Assembly (NCBI RefSeq): GCF_020184175.1
Contig: NW_026082997.1
Span: 1 to 64,000, forward strand
Direction of reading: 5' to 3'
DNA from: Aphis gossypii
Lineage: Eukaryota > Arthropoda > Insecta > Hemiptera > Aphididae
Length of the DNA: 64,000 nucleotides
Under the pieces are notes generated by a model that worked only from the letters and a program-made list of their open reading frames with translations, ran no database searches and was not told the origin of the DNA. The position numbers and the translations under genes were made by a program. Positions 1 through 10,470 of this stretch are shown here, piece by piece (the first letter of the stretch is position 1; each line of letters opens with the position of its first letter).

Positions 1-217
1 CCGAGATGCTGTTACAATGATGCAAATATTAATGCTAATACGTGGGGCAACAAGTAATTCTTCCCTCCTCTTTTACTGCTCCCAACGTTACATGCATGAA
101 AAATTAGAATGACTTATGTTCATAAATTTGGCCGTCCAATTTATTTATTACTAAAATCATGGTCCGAAGGCAAAATAAACACAACAATCACGGGCGAAGC
201 TGTGACGGGTCGGCTAG
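1..217 (+). mobile_element. Helitron-like 3' end (partial)
   Basis: The stretch ends in a GC-rich segment (about 190-213) followed by CTAG at 214-217 and then T. That is the form of a Helitron 3' terminus, with CTRR before the host T, and it resembles the clearer Helitron end at 33202. Bases 1-190 show no coding region I recognise. The rest of the element would lie to the left of the window. A chance CTAG after a GC-rich block cannot be excluded. Confidence 0.4.
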
Positions 218-267
218 TAATATATATTATATCCAAAAATAATATATATTATATTAAACAAAAATAA

Positions 268-432
268 ATAAAAAAAGTGGGCAAGTGGGTATCGTTCTAC
301 TGTACATTAGGGGGTGGGGTTGACCTAGGACTAGGGTAGTTAATTTGAATGCAATGATAGGTATCATTGTATACGAAAAACGATTCTGAACGAAGATGAT
401 TTGTTAGCCTAGGATATATTTCCAGTTGTTGG
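268..432 (+). repeat. Interspersed repeat copy A, left part
   Basis: This segment matches 34195-34357 closely, including the shared stretch around gattctgaacgaagatgat. It is cut at 432 by the LTR retrotransposon and resumes at 10081. The uninterrupted copy at about 34340 reads straight through the insertion point, so it documents the empty site. No coding capacity is evident. Bases 218-267 are simple AT-rich DNA. Confidence 0.85.
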
Positions 433-1113
433 TGTAGTAAGCCGCCGGAGTCGTCTCACTATTTTTCTTTTCTATTTTAACTTATCTACATGTACTACAA
501 TGTCCTTCGCTTTTAAATATTTTATTAGCATACTCGTAGCGATACGCAATTAATTCTGATGGCAATTTCCAAGAATCAAAGCGTATGGGAAAACACAGTC
601 ACAAACGACTTTTATTTAACACTTTTTGACAATCAAGCCATGCACATAATTCATAGATGCGCACGCCTTGATTTAATAGCACAACAACAAGTCCAATCCA
701 GTGTCAAGTGTCTTGGGCGCAAAACCACTTTTGCAGCTACGATGACAACATTCTAAACACACCTTTTTGTCCATTTCCTAGTCTCTATCATGTACAACCA
801 GGGGTACAGAGAACCATATAAATACAGGTCTCTGTCCGTCTTAAAATTTAGAATTAGTTTCACATTCGCATAGAGCTAGTCTATGTCCGAATTGCTAAGA
901 TTAACTTTTTCTCGGGCAGCTACTTAACGTGCTGTCCTCAAATTCTTATACACTTGTTTTTATTGTAACAAATTATAACTTTAATTTTAATAAACTCTTG
1001 TATTAACATTGTGTCTTTGTCTCACTTTTAAAAACCGTAATCTTTTCCCAACAACTTGATCCAACTGCAGATGTCAAGCACTCATTTATAAACGATAGTG
1101 AGAGATCACTACA
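433..1113 (+). repeat. 5' LTR
   Basis: It starts TGTAGTAAG and ends CTACA, and is 681 bp like its partner at 9400-10080. The TATA box lies at 817-824 and an AATAAA polyadenylation signal at 989-994, so U3, R and U5 can be roughly placed. Compared with the 3' LTR it shows four one-base indels and no substitution that I could find by eye. Confidence 0.95.
817..824 (+). promoter_or_regulatory. TATA box of the LTR promoter
   Basis: TATAAATA lies inside the LTR about 170 bp before the AATAAA signal. The same site is present in the 3' LTR. Transcription would start roughly 25-35 bp downstream; that start is inferred. Confidence 0.65.
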
Positions 1114-1119
1114 CGTTTT

Positions 1120-1136
1120 TGGTGTCAGGTGTGGGG
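1120..1136 (+). other. Primer binding site (tRNA-Leu-like)
   Basis: TGGTGTCAGGTGTGGGG lies six bases after the LTR end and begins with TGG, the complement of a tRNA CCA tail. The TGGTGTCAG start resembles primer sites complementary to tRNA-Leu in other Gypsy elements. The exact tRNA is inferred from memory. Confidence 0.6.
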
Positions 1137-1324
1137 TCACCTGAAAGAAGAATTTTGGTATCCAACCCAAAATCAAGTACATCAGCGGACCTCGAGTGTG
1201 TCAACATCAGGATCAACGGAAGGAGATCACGGATAAGTTGCGACAAGTCAACAAATCGAGCCTAGCAGCGAAGCGAGCCGCAGCGCAGTTTTCAAAGCAG
1301 GACAACCACAGGGCCAGACAAACA

Positions 1325-1341
1325 ATGAACACTTTGTAAGT
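1325..1341 (+). promoter_or_regulatory. Leader start codon with splice donor
   Basis: An ATG at 1325 opens a three-codon leader that runs straight into a consensus donor, GTAAGT at 1336-1341. The leader exon therefore ends two bases into a codon. Unspliced, it meets TAA at 1337-1339, so it only makes sense as a start codon for spliced messages. Acceptors at 6115, 6590 and 7536 each begin with one base that completes the codon and opens the downstream ORF in frame. Confidence 0.65.
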
Positions 1342-1370
1342 TGCCGTTAAGCAAATAAATTCTTTAGTAT

Positions 1371-2327
1371 ATGTCTGAGAGTCCTAATCGGTGTTGGGAA
1401 ATAATTAAATACAACCCACAAACTTTACGAACAACCATCATGAGTGTAACTTTAGGAATTGAATCTGCAATACGCATGATTCCGACCTTTACGGGGGGAT
1501 CTGAGACAGATTTAGCGTCATATATACTTGAATGTAATTATATAATGGAAAACGTCCACGAAACTCTTAAACCTATGATTTTCAAACGAATGTTAACAAG
1601 TTTAAAGGGGGAAGCTTTTCAAGCAGTACGCTATCGCAGTATTCCGGATTGGCCCGCACTCGAAGCCCACCTTCGGAAGTATTCGGGGCAACGCACTCAA
1701 TCGGTTTTTTACAAACAAATCTATACAATATTAAACAAAAATACGACGAAGATATTAAAAGCTTCGCCGCACGCACCGAAAAATGTTACCACGATTTGGT
1801 AAGCGCACTAACGGTAGGGCTAAATAAAAATGACGCCGCCGCAGTCGCGAACACGCATAAATCGGGAGCGCGCAATGCATTTATTAACGGGGCACAACCC
1901 GCAATTCGAAGTCTGTTACGAGCGCGAAACGTTCTTACTCTCGAAGAAGCTATTACGCTTGCTGTCGAAGAAGAGGAGGACATAAGAAATTTAAATAGAC
2001 GCTTTAACACGAATAAAAATAACGGGAAAAATAACGCGAATAAAAAAAATATTAAATGTAATAAATGTAATAAAATGGGCACTATGCAAACGAGTGTCGT
2101 AGTAACGCGAGCACATCGGGCAGCACAGGTTTTAGAAATCCCATAAGTAATCGCGACGAAAAACCCGTTGTAGTAAAAAAGAATATCAAGGACAGGTTAG
2201 GTTCTGCACATACTGTAAAAAAAATAACCACACTGTTAAGGATTGTAGAAAACGTAGGTATAACGAAGAAAAAAATAATAGCACTAGTAGCAACGAGAAT
2301 GAAAACGAAAATTCCACTACTAGTCAA
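1371..2327 (+). CDS. gag: Gag polyprotein, frame broken
   Basis: This is the structural protein of the retrotransposon particle. The first part (1371 to about 1740) is a helical capsid-like region with MIPTFTGG near its start and LKGEAFQAV further on, typical of Gypsy gag. The reading then shifts frame around 1690-1750 and continues to about 2146. The C-terminal part is basic and Asn/Lys-rich, with a partial zinc knuckle (CNKCNKMG, about 2056). After another frame change a complete CX2CX4HX4C knuckle starts with FCTYCKKNNH at about 2207. ATG 1371 is the first long-frame start after the leader. The shifts are single-base and may be sequence errors, although gag-pol frameshifting is also normal in this group. 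Confidence 0.85.
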
Positions 2328-2861
2328 TTGAATCGAACCGTCAGTGAAATAAAACGAAATCACGTAAGAGTAGTTACTAATTTCGAGGAGGAACACATAA
2401 TCTGTAGTTCACATAATTTCGATCCACAGTATATTAAATTATTAATCGATTCAGGTGCAGAAATGAATCTCATTAAACTCTCCGCATTAAACGGACAGGT
2501 AGTTATCAATGAATACGAAAAACGAACTATCAAAGGTATCAATGAAACACCTATTTTTACGATCGGGACTATAGTGACGACTATGCAAATTAGCGAAGTA
2601 GGCGTCCTTGTAAAATTCGACGTCGTGTTCGACGATTTTCCAATAAACGAATCAGGTATAATCGGGCGAAATTTCTTAAAACAAAACAAAGTCATTATGG
2701 ACTATAATAAAAATACGTTAACCATACCCGAACAAACCGGTTTAAAAGATATTATATTACCACCGCGAAGTAACTGTGTACTTCTAATTAAAAACGACGA
2801 AAATATTAAACATGACGCGATAACTATAAAAAACAAGACGTCAACGAAAACGTTATTATAG
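2328..2861 (+). CDS. pol: Pol: retropepsin-like aspartic protease
   Basis: The protease matures Gag and Pol. The active-site motif LLIDSGAEMN is at about 2440-2470; DSG replaces the more usual DTG, which is common in Gypsy elements. The second conserved block, IIGRNFL, follows about 70 residues later, as expected for a retropepsin. The ORF stops at 2861 with the frame continuing in another register into the RT region, so it is probably the N-terminal part of one Pol polyprotein. The N-terminal 30 residues overlap the end of the gag region. Confidence 0.85.
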   Translation: MNRTVSEIKRNHVRVVTNFEEEHIICSSHNFDPQYIKLLIDSGAEMNLIKLSALNGQVVINEYEKRTIKGINETPIFTIGTIVTTMQISEVGVLVKFDVVFDDFPINESGIIGRNFLKQNKVIMDYNKNTLTIPEQTGLKDIILPPRSNCVLLIKNDENIKHDAITIKNKTSTKTLL

Positions 2862-4053
2862 CAAATAGCATCAGTCCGGTTAGCACTAATACAATAATAA
2901 GCAATATAATAAATATTTCGGAGGAACCTTTTATTATCGACGAGCTAACCACACGACATATTGAATGGGAACCGTATTATGAAACCGTACTTAAAGCATC
3001 CTTTGCAGATAACGACCAAACGGATCGCATAACGAAATTAAAAAACGAACTTAACACGAACGATTTAAACAAAGAGGAGCGCGATAATATTTTAGCTCTG
3101 TTGTAATTACGCGGACCTGTTTTACTTGCCCGGCGATTATTTAAGTGCCACAGAGGTAGTGACACATACAATAAACACGCCGCGATGCACAAAACCTATT
3201 AACATACGTCCGTATCGTTTACCTTGGGCGTACCAAGAAGAAATCGAAAAACAAGTTACGGAAATGAAAAATAGTAATATAATACGCGATTCTAAATCAC
3301 CATTTAACTTTCCATTAGTAGTAGTAAAGAAAAAGAATTTAGATTCGGCAGGGAAACCCAAGTTACGAATTTGTGTAGATTTCCGAAAACTTAACGAAGT
3401 CACCGAGAACGAAGCATACGGATTGCCGAACTTGCTCGAAATTCTCGAATCTCTGGGGTCGTCTAAATATTTTAGTACTCTAGATTTAGCTTCCGGATAT
3501 CACCAAATTAATATTGAACCATCTGATGTGCATAAAACTGCTTTTTCCACTAAATCGGGTCACTACGAATATTTACGTATGCCATTTGGACTAAGTTCAG
3601 CACCCGCTACTTTTACTCGCGCGATGAAATCCGTTCTTATGGGTCTAGAGGAAATGTGTACAGCGTATCTTGACGATATCGTCGTACATGGGTCCAGTCT
3701 AAACGACCACCAACACAAACTCGAACAGGTTTTCAATCGACTGCGCGTGCATAGATTAAAATTACAACCTCAAAAGTGTTCTTTCTTACGGAAAGAAGTT
3801 ATCTATTTGGGACATGTAATTAACGAAAACGGGGTGTCACCAGATCCTAACAAATAAAATGCATTAAAGATTATCCCAAGCTTAAAAACGCGAAAGATAT
3901 AAAATCTTTTCTAGGACTACTAAATTACTATAGACGTTTCGTCGACAATTTGCGAAAATAGCAAAACCACTAACTTACTTACTTAAAAAAGACGTACCAT
4001 TTACATGGACTGACAATTGCGAACATAGTTTCCAAGAACTTAAAAAGGCTTTA
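2862..4053 (+). CDS. pol: Pol: reverse transcriptase
   Basis: The palm and fingers run from about 3126 to 3857. They include LRICVDFRKLNE (about 3363), the catalytic aspartate in STLDLASGYHQ (about 3474), MPFGLSSAPATF (about 3580) and the catalytic box AYLDDIVVHG (about 3661), here YLDD. The thumb and connection follow in other frames to about 4053, with FLGLLNYYRRF at about 3908. Bases 2862-3125 are a linker to the protease. The ORF is cut at 3857 and near 3950 by frame changes. All catalytic residues are present, so an undamaged copy would be active. Confidence 0.9.
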
Positions 4054-4410
4054 ATGAACCCGCCATTGCTAGTCTATCCAGACTGGGAAGCAGGGAAATT
4101 TAACTTGTGTACTGACGCTTCACAATATGCCATAGGAGCCGTACTTTCTCAAGGGGACGTACCTAATGACCAACCTATAGCTTACGCGAGTAGAACACTA
4201 AACAAAGCCGAAAATAACTATAGCGTTATTCAAAAAGAATTGTTAGCCATCGTATGGGCCGTGAAATATTTTAGACCATATCTCTATGGCCGACACTTTA
4301 CCATAATCACCGACCATCGACCTTTAACATACCTGTTTGGTATTAAAGACGCATCGTCTCAATTAATGCGCTGGCGATTACAGTTGGCTGATTACGACTA
4401 TACTATATAA
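4054..4410 (+). CDS. pol: Pol: RNase H domain
   Basis: The domain degrades the RNA strand of the RNA:DNA hybrid. CTDASQYAIGAVLSQ (about 4107) supplies the first catalytic Asp, QKELLAIVWAVKYF (about 4231) the Glu, and TDHRPLTYLF (about 4309) the next Asp. This is the usual Ty3/Gypsy RNase H of about 120 residues. It is followed by LMRWRLQLADYDY, which leads to the tether before integrase. The stop just after 4410 is due to a frame change. Confidence 0.9.
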   Translation: MNPPLLVYPDWEAGKFNLCTDASQYAIGAVLSQGDVPNDQPIAYASRTLNKAENNYSVIQKELLAIVWAVKYFRPYLYGRHFTIITDHRPLTYLFGIKDASSQLMRWRLQLADYDYTI

Positions 4411-6034
4411 ATACAGGGCAGGACCGGAACATTCAAACGCGGACTGTTTATCGCGTATCCGAGTAATACAAACCGATCAAACAGTAGATAATAAACATTC
4501 GGAGAATTTCGAACCGCGGAAGACAAACCGATTTTTAATTCGAAAATTGTAGAGGTTAACGACAGCATTAGCAAGGCCATTGAAAGTGAAACCACAATTA
4601 TACCGATACCGGGGGACAAAAAAATAACCCATTCCGAGGTAAGAGGTATCGTAGAGAATGTCAATCTAATAAAATACAATTTTCGGACGAAAACCGGTTT
4701 TGTGTAATTTCCGATACGTTGCCTCTGATGATTTTCTATAATATGCTAAAAACACATAACACGCCTCTTGAACCAGAGGGCGTGTACCAAGCAATAGTAG
4801 ACATTAAAACGTATTGTATTAACAACGACATAACCGCCTTTTCAACCATTAAATTAGACGGTCAGTCCTCTTTAACAAATTATGCACGAATCAGAACGAT
4901 GTTCAGATATATCTTTAAAGGTACAAACATCGTAGTTAAAATATATAGTGGTAGACAGTATACAGAAGAAGAAAAACAACAAATAATTTACGAGCATCAT
5001 GATTCGCCGCTAGGGGGTCACGCAGGAGTATCGCGTACCGTAAAGCGACTCCAATAAACCATAACTGGCGTAATATTAAAAAAGACGTAAAACGATATAT
5101 TAAAAATTGTGAGCTTTGTCAGAAAAATAAATCCCATAATAAAACAAAACAACCGATGTTAATTACCAGCACAGTAGTAAAACCGTTCGAACGCATTTGC
5201 CTAGATATAGTAGGACCATTACCAAAAACTTTATTAGGAAATATGTATATACTAACACTACAAGATGAGTTATCTCGTTACGCGTTAGCCATAGCATTAT
5301 CGTCTACGGACGCACCTACTGTAGCACAAGCATTTGTCGAATGTTACGTATGCACATATGGTATTCCAAAGTCGATTCTAACCGATTGTGGAACCAACTT
5401 TCTATCCGATGTTTTTAAGGGCATGTGTAAACTACTAGACATTAAAAAGGTACAGACAACTGCTTGGCATCCACAAACAAACGGTTTTCTCGAACGTAGT
5501 CATAAAACGTTAAAAAACGTATCTACGAAGTTTTGTCGATAAAGATAGCAACTGGGATAAATTGTTATGTTACGCAACTTTTTGCTATAATACAACTGTT
5601 CACACTTCAACTAATTTTACGCCTTACGAACTTGTGTTCGGTACTAAACCAAATATTCCATCAGCCTTTAATAAAGACCCAGAACCACAATACAATTACG
5701 ATAACTATGTATTCGATCTTAAACGTATGATGCAGGAAGCTCATAAAATAGCTAGGGACAATTTAATTAAGAAAAAAGAAACAAACAAACTTACTATGAC
5801 AAATCTCTAAACGAAATTGAACTTCACGTAGGTGACAAAGTACTTATTAGAGAACATAATAAGAAAAACGTGCTAAGCTTTAATTGGCAAGGGCCATACG
5901 AAGTGTTACTAGTACATGACAACGAAAACATAACAATACAAAAAGGTAGACGCGAGTATCGTATTCATAAAAATAATGTAAACGGTATTACGACGATGAA
6001 CAAAGTTCAAGTCAATAAGTCTAATCTATATTAA
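4411..6034 (+). CDS. pol: Pol: integrase with GPY module
   Basis: The tether (4411-4718) leads to an N-terminal HHCC zinc domain whose two His lie near 4993-5020 and whose CELC is at about 5110. The catalytic core carries Asp codons at 5204-5206 and 5384-5386 and Glu at 5492-5494. The second Asp and the Glu are 36 codons apart, which is exactly D,D35E. The C-terminal GPY/F-type module (QGPYEVL, about 5888) ends at the stop 6032-6034. Three or more frame changes split the reading. There is no chromodomain. Confidence 0.9.
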
Positions 6035-6115
6035 CAATCATTTAGTTTTCAGTTTTTTTTTTCTCTACTTTTCTATCCTTACAATTTTTTTTTTTCTTTT
6101 ATTTTTCTGTTTTAG

Positions 6116-6428
6116 AATTAAACAACATATTTTCCTAAAGGAACTTAGCGCCGTAATAGGACGCGAACAGCACAACGCTGATGTTTTAGTTCACGACGAA
6201 ATACCAAATTGTTTATTAAAACATATCGATCTAGCGAACAAAAATTTACTTCAAACTTTTTCAGCTGAAGAAATTTTAAACATAACTAGAACACTAAACC
6301 ATTTTACACACGACATGACAAAAAGCCAACGTCCACTTACAAAACCTTTTTGTCATTACTTGAAAACTTATAGACAATGCCGAAGACGCAACAGACATAT
6401 TGACTATGTTAGACTTACGTTTCTGTAA
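6116..6428 (+). CDS. Accessory ORF of unknown function, start codon supplied by splicing
   Basis: A clean 103-codon reading follows a polypyrimidine tract and acceptor AG at 6114-6115 and ends at TAA 6426-6428. It has no ATG near its start; the first one lies two thirds along. If the leader donor at 1336 joins here, the leftover two bases plus A6116 complete one codon and the ORF reads on without a stop. The product would be basic at the C-terminus (QCRRRNRH) with no motif I recognise. It lies between integrase and the exonuclease-like ORF. Function unknown; a structural or regulatory role is only a guess. An intact length with no internal stop, unlike its neighbours, argues that it is real. 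Confidence 0.5.
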
Positions 6429-6590
6429 TCTAGTCTTGTTCTAAACCTCTCAATCTGTTTCCTTCTGTCTATTATTTTCATTTAATTTTCTATTTCTACT
6501 TCATTTTATTTTTATTATTATTTTTTTTTGTGTGTTTTGTTTTTTTTTTTGACATAAGTATTTTTTTCTTTTGTGTGGATAATGAATTAG

Positions 6591-7241
6591 TATTCAATAC
6601 GCAGTCATGGATTTCGAGTTTACGAATCTAGGGCGCGACAACTTAATTCTTATATCAGGAGCATTAATGGGTCGACACTCGCCAGGTCTAGTAACGAAAC
6701 TGGAAGGGCGCGCGTTGCTACTAAAAGAAAATAGAGCGGTTACGCCAAAAGAATGGAAAGACATGGTTCACCATTTAGTAAGAATTTTAAAGACAAACCC
6801 AAAACATTGTACCCAGTACTTGCCCAGATATATGACTCGGACCACTCAACTGAAACTAACTTAACCAAAAAACAAATACTTAACTTAATAAAAATTACGA
6901 TGTGATCGTACTATGGGAGGGTAGTACAGACATCAAAATACTTGACGCTTTAGGGCACCGCACATCGCTCTTTCAATGAGGGGATGGGACGTTGACTCCA
7001 ACGGAAAATTTTACTTACAACTACTGTACGGAAAAACAATTATAGTTTCCCATTATATCGGAGATATAACAAAAAACGGTCGTGCGCTGTGTCTAACAGA
7101 AGCACACGGTCTAACTTGTGGAGGGATCATGGGTGCATAGAAGCACATAACCCCGTAACCGATGTAATTTGGTCTGGATGCCTGTTTAGATATCTACGAC
7201 TTAGATATAGTGTCCAGATAGATGACGCCATCAGTGGTTAA
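6591..7241 (+). CDS. DEDDh 3'-5' exonuclease-like accessory protein, frame broken
   Basis: The ORF begins at ATG 6607, or in frame from an acceptor at 6589-6590. Exo I is MDFEFT: Asp at 6610-6612 and Glu at 6616-6618, giving D-x-E-x-T. Exo II is LWEGSTDIKIL, with Asp at 6929-6931. Exo III is HNPVTD, with His at 7146-7148 and Asp at 7161-7163, exactly the HX4D spacing of DEDDh exonucleases. The total length of about 210 residues suits the fold. Between the motifs the frame changes about four times by single bases (near 6830, 6895, 6975 and 7138). The stop is 7239-7241. Such a gene is not part of the standard errantivirus set. The assignment rests on motif order and spacing, not on a search. 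The substrate is unknown; trimming of nucleic-acid ends during replication or defence against small RNAs is inference. Confidence 0.65.
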
Positions 7242-7536
7242 ATTTCCTTTATATAATATACGTATTCATTATTTTATTAAGCCAACTCAGCTTATATTGG
7301 CATTTATTTTTATGGAAATGGGTATATTATTTTTTTATATTATTTTTTTTATTATTTTTGGGTTTATTTTTTTATTTTAAATACATTTATTTAATATTTT
7401 TACTTTTTGGAATATATATTATATATAAATACAACTTTCTTTTAGTAATAACTGATATTAGGTAGTTCATAACAATTTACTTTAACAATATAGTAAATGA
7501 ATAATCATTTTTATTAATTTCATAAACAACTTTCAG

Positions 7537-9365
7537 ACTAATAATGTTAATGATACCGTTCACGTCGGGAACATTAAGATTCACAGACGAACATTTAACT
7601 CAACATTCCGGTATCTACTACGAAAATCGCGGACCGTTGAAACTTATAACCTCTCAATGGGACCTTACTGCATATATTAGTCTCACTAAATATAACGAAC
7701 AATTTGACTACATAAATACTATGATTGAAAAAACAAAGTATTATGTGTTACACATATGCATAACCCAGTAACAGATAACTTTAACTGTAACGGTCTACTT
7801 ACTGTAACCGATGACATAATTAACAATTTACAACACAAAAAGACACAAGTTTTAGATTCTATAGGACACGTAATTAGTAAACGTAATGCTCTTCTTAAAT
7901 TCGCAGCAAAAGCAGCTAGGTTAATTTATGGAATATGTAACTTAGAATGCATAAAAAGTTTAACTTTAACATAGGAGTAGCACAAAATACCTCACAATCT
8001 AAATTGATTAAAGAACAAATTAAAGTGGTTCAACTAAACCATGATATAGGAACAAACAAATATGTTAATATGTCATTAGAAATAAACGAATTAACAAATA
8101 TTACAGATGAACAACAGGTTAAAAACTACTTAACAAAACATTTATACAAGTTAATCTATTAATTACAAAACATATATTGGAAACAAATACGTTACTAGAA
8201 ATAATACATCAAGCAAAGATAGGAGTTATTCACCCAAGTTTAATAACTCCACAGGAGTTATTAGAACACGTTAAAGATATTAAAGTATCATTACCAGGGG
8301 GAACTGATTTACCCACTGACTTAGTCATAACTAACATTTATGAACTGGTGAAACTCTCAGATATTGCTATTTATTATGCTAACGACAACCTAGTTTTATA
8401 ATTTCTTTACCTTTAATTTATCAAAATGATTTTATTTTATATAATTTAATACCTGTACCAGTATGTACTGGCAACGATTGCGTTTATATAAAACCTATTA
8501 ATAAGTATCTAGCTATAAGTAAGTCTAAAGAACATTATGCAACCTATGATGAATTTTACTATACTCATTGTAAACACGCTAGAGACTTCCTATTATGTCC
8601 TGAAATTAATCCTTTACATCCTCGTAACATTAGACCCACATGCGAAGTATTACTATTACAGGATCCACCAAAAGTTCCAACCAATTGTGAAGTAATGCAT
8701 GTTCAAATCGGTACAACTATCTTTCATAAAAAAGATTCAAAAATGAATGGATATACGTAACCAACTATGACGTGTTATTCGTTACCTGTGATGAAGACAA
8801 AGAATCAACAAGCCATACAATCGAAGGAGTAGGAGTAATACACTTAAACGAAACTTGCAAGGTTTCGCCACAAGAGACATATTATTACCAGGAAAAATTG
8901 ATTACAGATCTGAATACGCAGATTTTAATCCAAAATCAATAATAGATCGTAACCAATATTCACCACGAACAGAGACTAACGGTTTAATGAAAGACTATCA
9001 TGTAAAAACAAATAACATGGACGACTTACACTTAGTGTCTAACTCAAAAAATCAATTGGACAGTCAAAGCAAAATCAACATAGAAATCAAGGAAATTCAA
9101 GACATACAACAAATGTTTAACTATGCATTATATATAACCATAAGTTTTGTCGCTATAATTATGACACTGATGATAATACACAGCATAAACGAAATTAACG
9201 GAAAAATGCAAAACCCAATTTTCAGAACATACTCAAGAAGAAAGCCAAGAGCTTAATCCACCAGTAACAAGAAATCAAAACGAAGACATAATTGAATTTC
9301 CACTTACAGCAAGAAATAGCCCGGAGCCCCACTATGCAAATTTACAACCTTACGGTTTTAAGTAA
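7537..9365 (+). CDS. env: Envelope (F-like) glycoprotein, frame broken
   Basis: This is the third classical gene of an errantivirus-like element and belongs to the insect env group related to baculovirus F proteins. The reading opens after acceptor AG 7535-7536 and has its own ATG at 7544. SGIYYENRGPL and a Trp-containing stretch lie near the N-terminus. KIGVIHPSLITP (about 8216) and a Cys-rich ectodomain (about 8450-8870) follow. A transmembrane segment (LYITISFVAIIMTLMII) is encoded at about 9127-9177, with a short tail ending at TAA 9363-9365, just before the polypurine tract. At least six single-base frame changes interrupt it. Whether it can act in entry cannot be judged from this copy. 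Confidence 0.75.
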
Positions 9366-9388
9366 GAAAGTCGGGGACTTCCAGCTTC

Positions 9389-9399
9389 GAGGGGAGGAA
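9389..9399 (+). other. Polypurine tract
   Basis: GAGGGGAGGAA directly abuts the 3' LTR and would prime plus-strand synthesis. Confidence 0.85.
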
Positions 9400-10080
9400 T
9401 GTAGTAAGCCGCCGGAGTCGTTCTCACTATTTTTCTTTTCTATTTTAACTTATCTACATGTACTACAATGTCCTTCGCTTTTAAATATTTTATTAGCATA
9501 CTCGTAGCGATACGCAATTAATTCTGATGGCAATTTCCAAGAATCAAAGCGTATGGGAAAACACAGTCACAAACGACTTTTATTTAACACTTTTTGACAA
9601 TCAAGCCATGCACATAATTCATAGATGCGCACGCCTTGATTTAATAGCACAACAACAAGTCCATCCAGTGTCAAGTGTCTTGGGCGCAAAACCACTTTTG
9701 CAGCTACGATGACAACATTCTATAACACACCTTTTTGTCCATTTCCTAGTCTCTATCATGTACAACCAGGGGTACAGAGAACCATATAAATACAGGTCTC
9801 TGTCCGTCTTAAAATTTAGAATTAGTTTCACATTCGCATAGAGCTAGTCTATGTCCGAATTGCTAAGATTAACTTTTTCTCGGGCAGCTACTTAACGTGC
9901 TGTCCTCAAATTCTTATACACTTGTTTTTATTGTAACAATTATAACTTTAATTTTAATAAACTCTTGTATTAACATTGTGTCTTTGTCTCACTTTTAAAA
10001 ACCGTAATCTTTTCCCAACAACTTGATCCAACTGCAGATGTCAAGCACTCATTTATAAACGATAGTGAGAGATCACTACA
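9400..10080 (+). repeat. 3' LTR
   Basis: This is the partner of 433-1113 and also 681 bp long. It is followed by the TSD TTGG at 10081-10084. The four differences from the left LTR are single-base indels: an extra T in the gtcgt(t)ctc stretch, one A fewer after ccaagt/ccaat, an extra T near ttcta(t)aac, and one A fewer in acaa(a)tt. Confidence 0.95.
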
Positions 10081-10470
10081 TTGGTGAAAAAGGTGTTTTG
10101 TGTTTTTTAATAATGGCCTAATCACCAAAATGTAAGTACTTTTATAATTATTGATTGTAAGCTAAACTTATGAAAAATCTTGTATTAATTTTCAACTCTA
10201 GCTGCTCATACAAACATTTTTATGATTATACCTACAATATTTGCAATTTCATAATTTTGACGAATTTTTCGTCAAAATGTGAACTTCAAAAAATCTAATA
10301 AAAAAATTGTGGCTATGTATTCTTATAAATTTTTTATCACTATAAGAATAACATATGAGGAACTTTGTATAAAAATTTTCAAGTATCTTATAGGGCCAAA
10401 AAAAATTTATCGACGCTTAAAAAAAAATTCAGAAAAATTGAAAATTCAGTTGTCTATATCCCACATAGCA
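10081..10470 (+). repeat. Interspersed repeat copy A, right part
   Basis: It continues copy A after the LTR element and matches about 34352-34735, including the self-complementary stretch gacgaatttttcgtc. Similarity fades at about 10460, so this copy is truncated compared with copy B. Confidence 0.85.

Larger units (their letters stand above)
433..10080 (+). mobile_element. Env-bearing Ty3/Gypsy LTR retrotransposon, full length
   Basis: The element has two 681-bp LTRs (433-1113 and 9400-10080), a tRNA primer site after the left LTR and a polypurine tract before the right one. The internal order is gag, protease, RT, RNase H, integrase, two extra ORFs and env. The 4-bp TSD TTGG lies at 429-432 and 10081-10084. 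Protease-RT-RNase H-integrase order with a GPY module after the integrase core is typical of Ty3/Gypsy, and an F-like env points to an errantivirus-like lineage. The LTRs differ only by four single-base indels, so the insertion is young. The ORFs are broken by single-base frameshifts, which may be sequence errors. Confidence 0.95.

Noticed and set aside
559..756. A 65-codon ORF in the LTR, also seen at 9527-9712
   Set aside because: It lies in U3 of both LTRs, overlaps no known gag or accessory gene, and its end differs between the copies only because of an indel.
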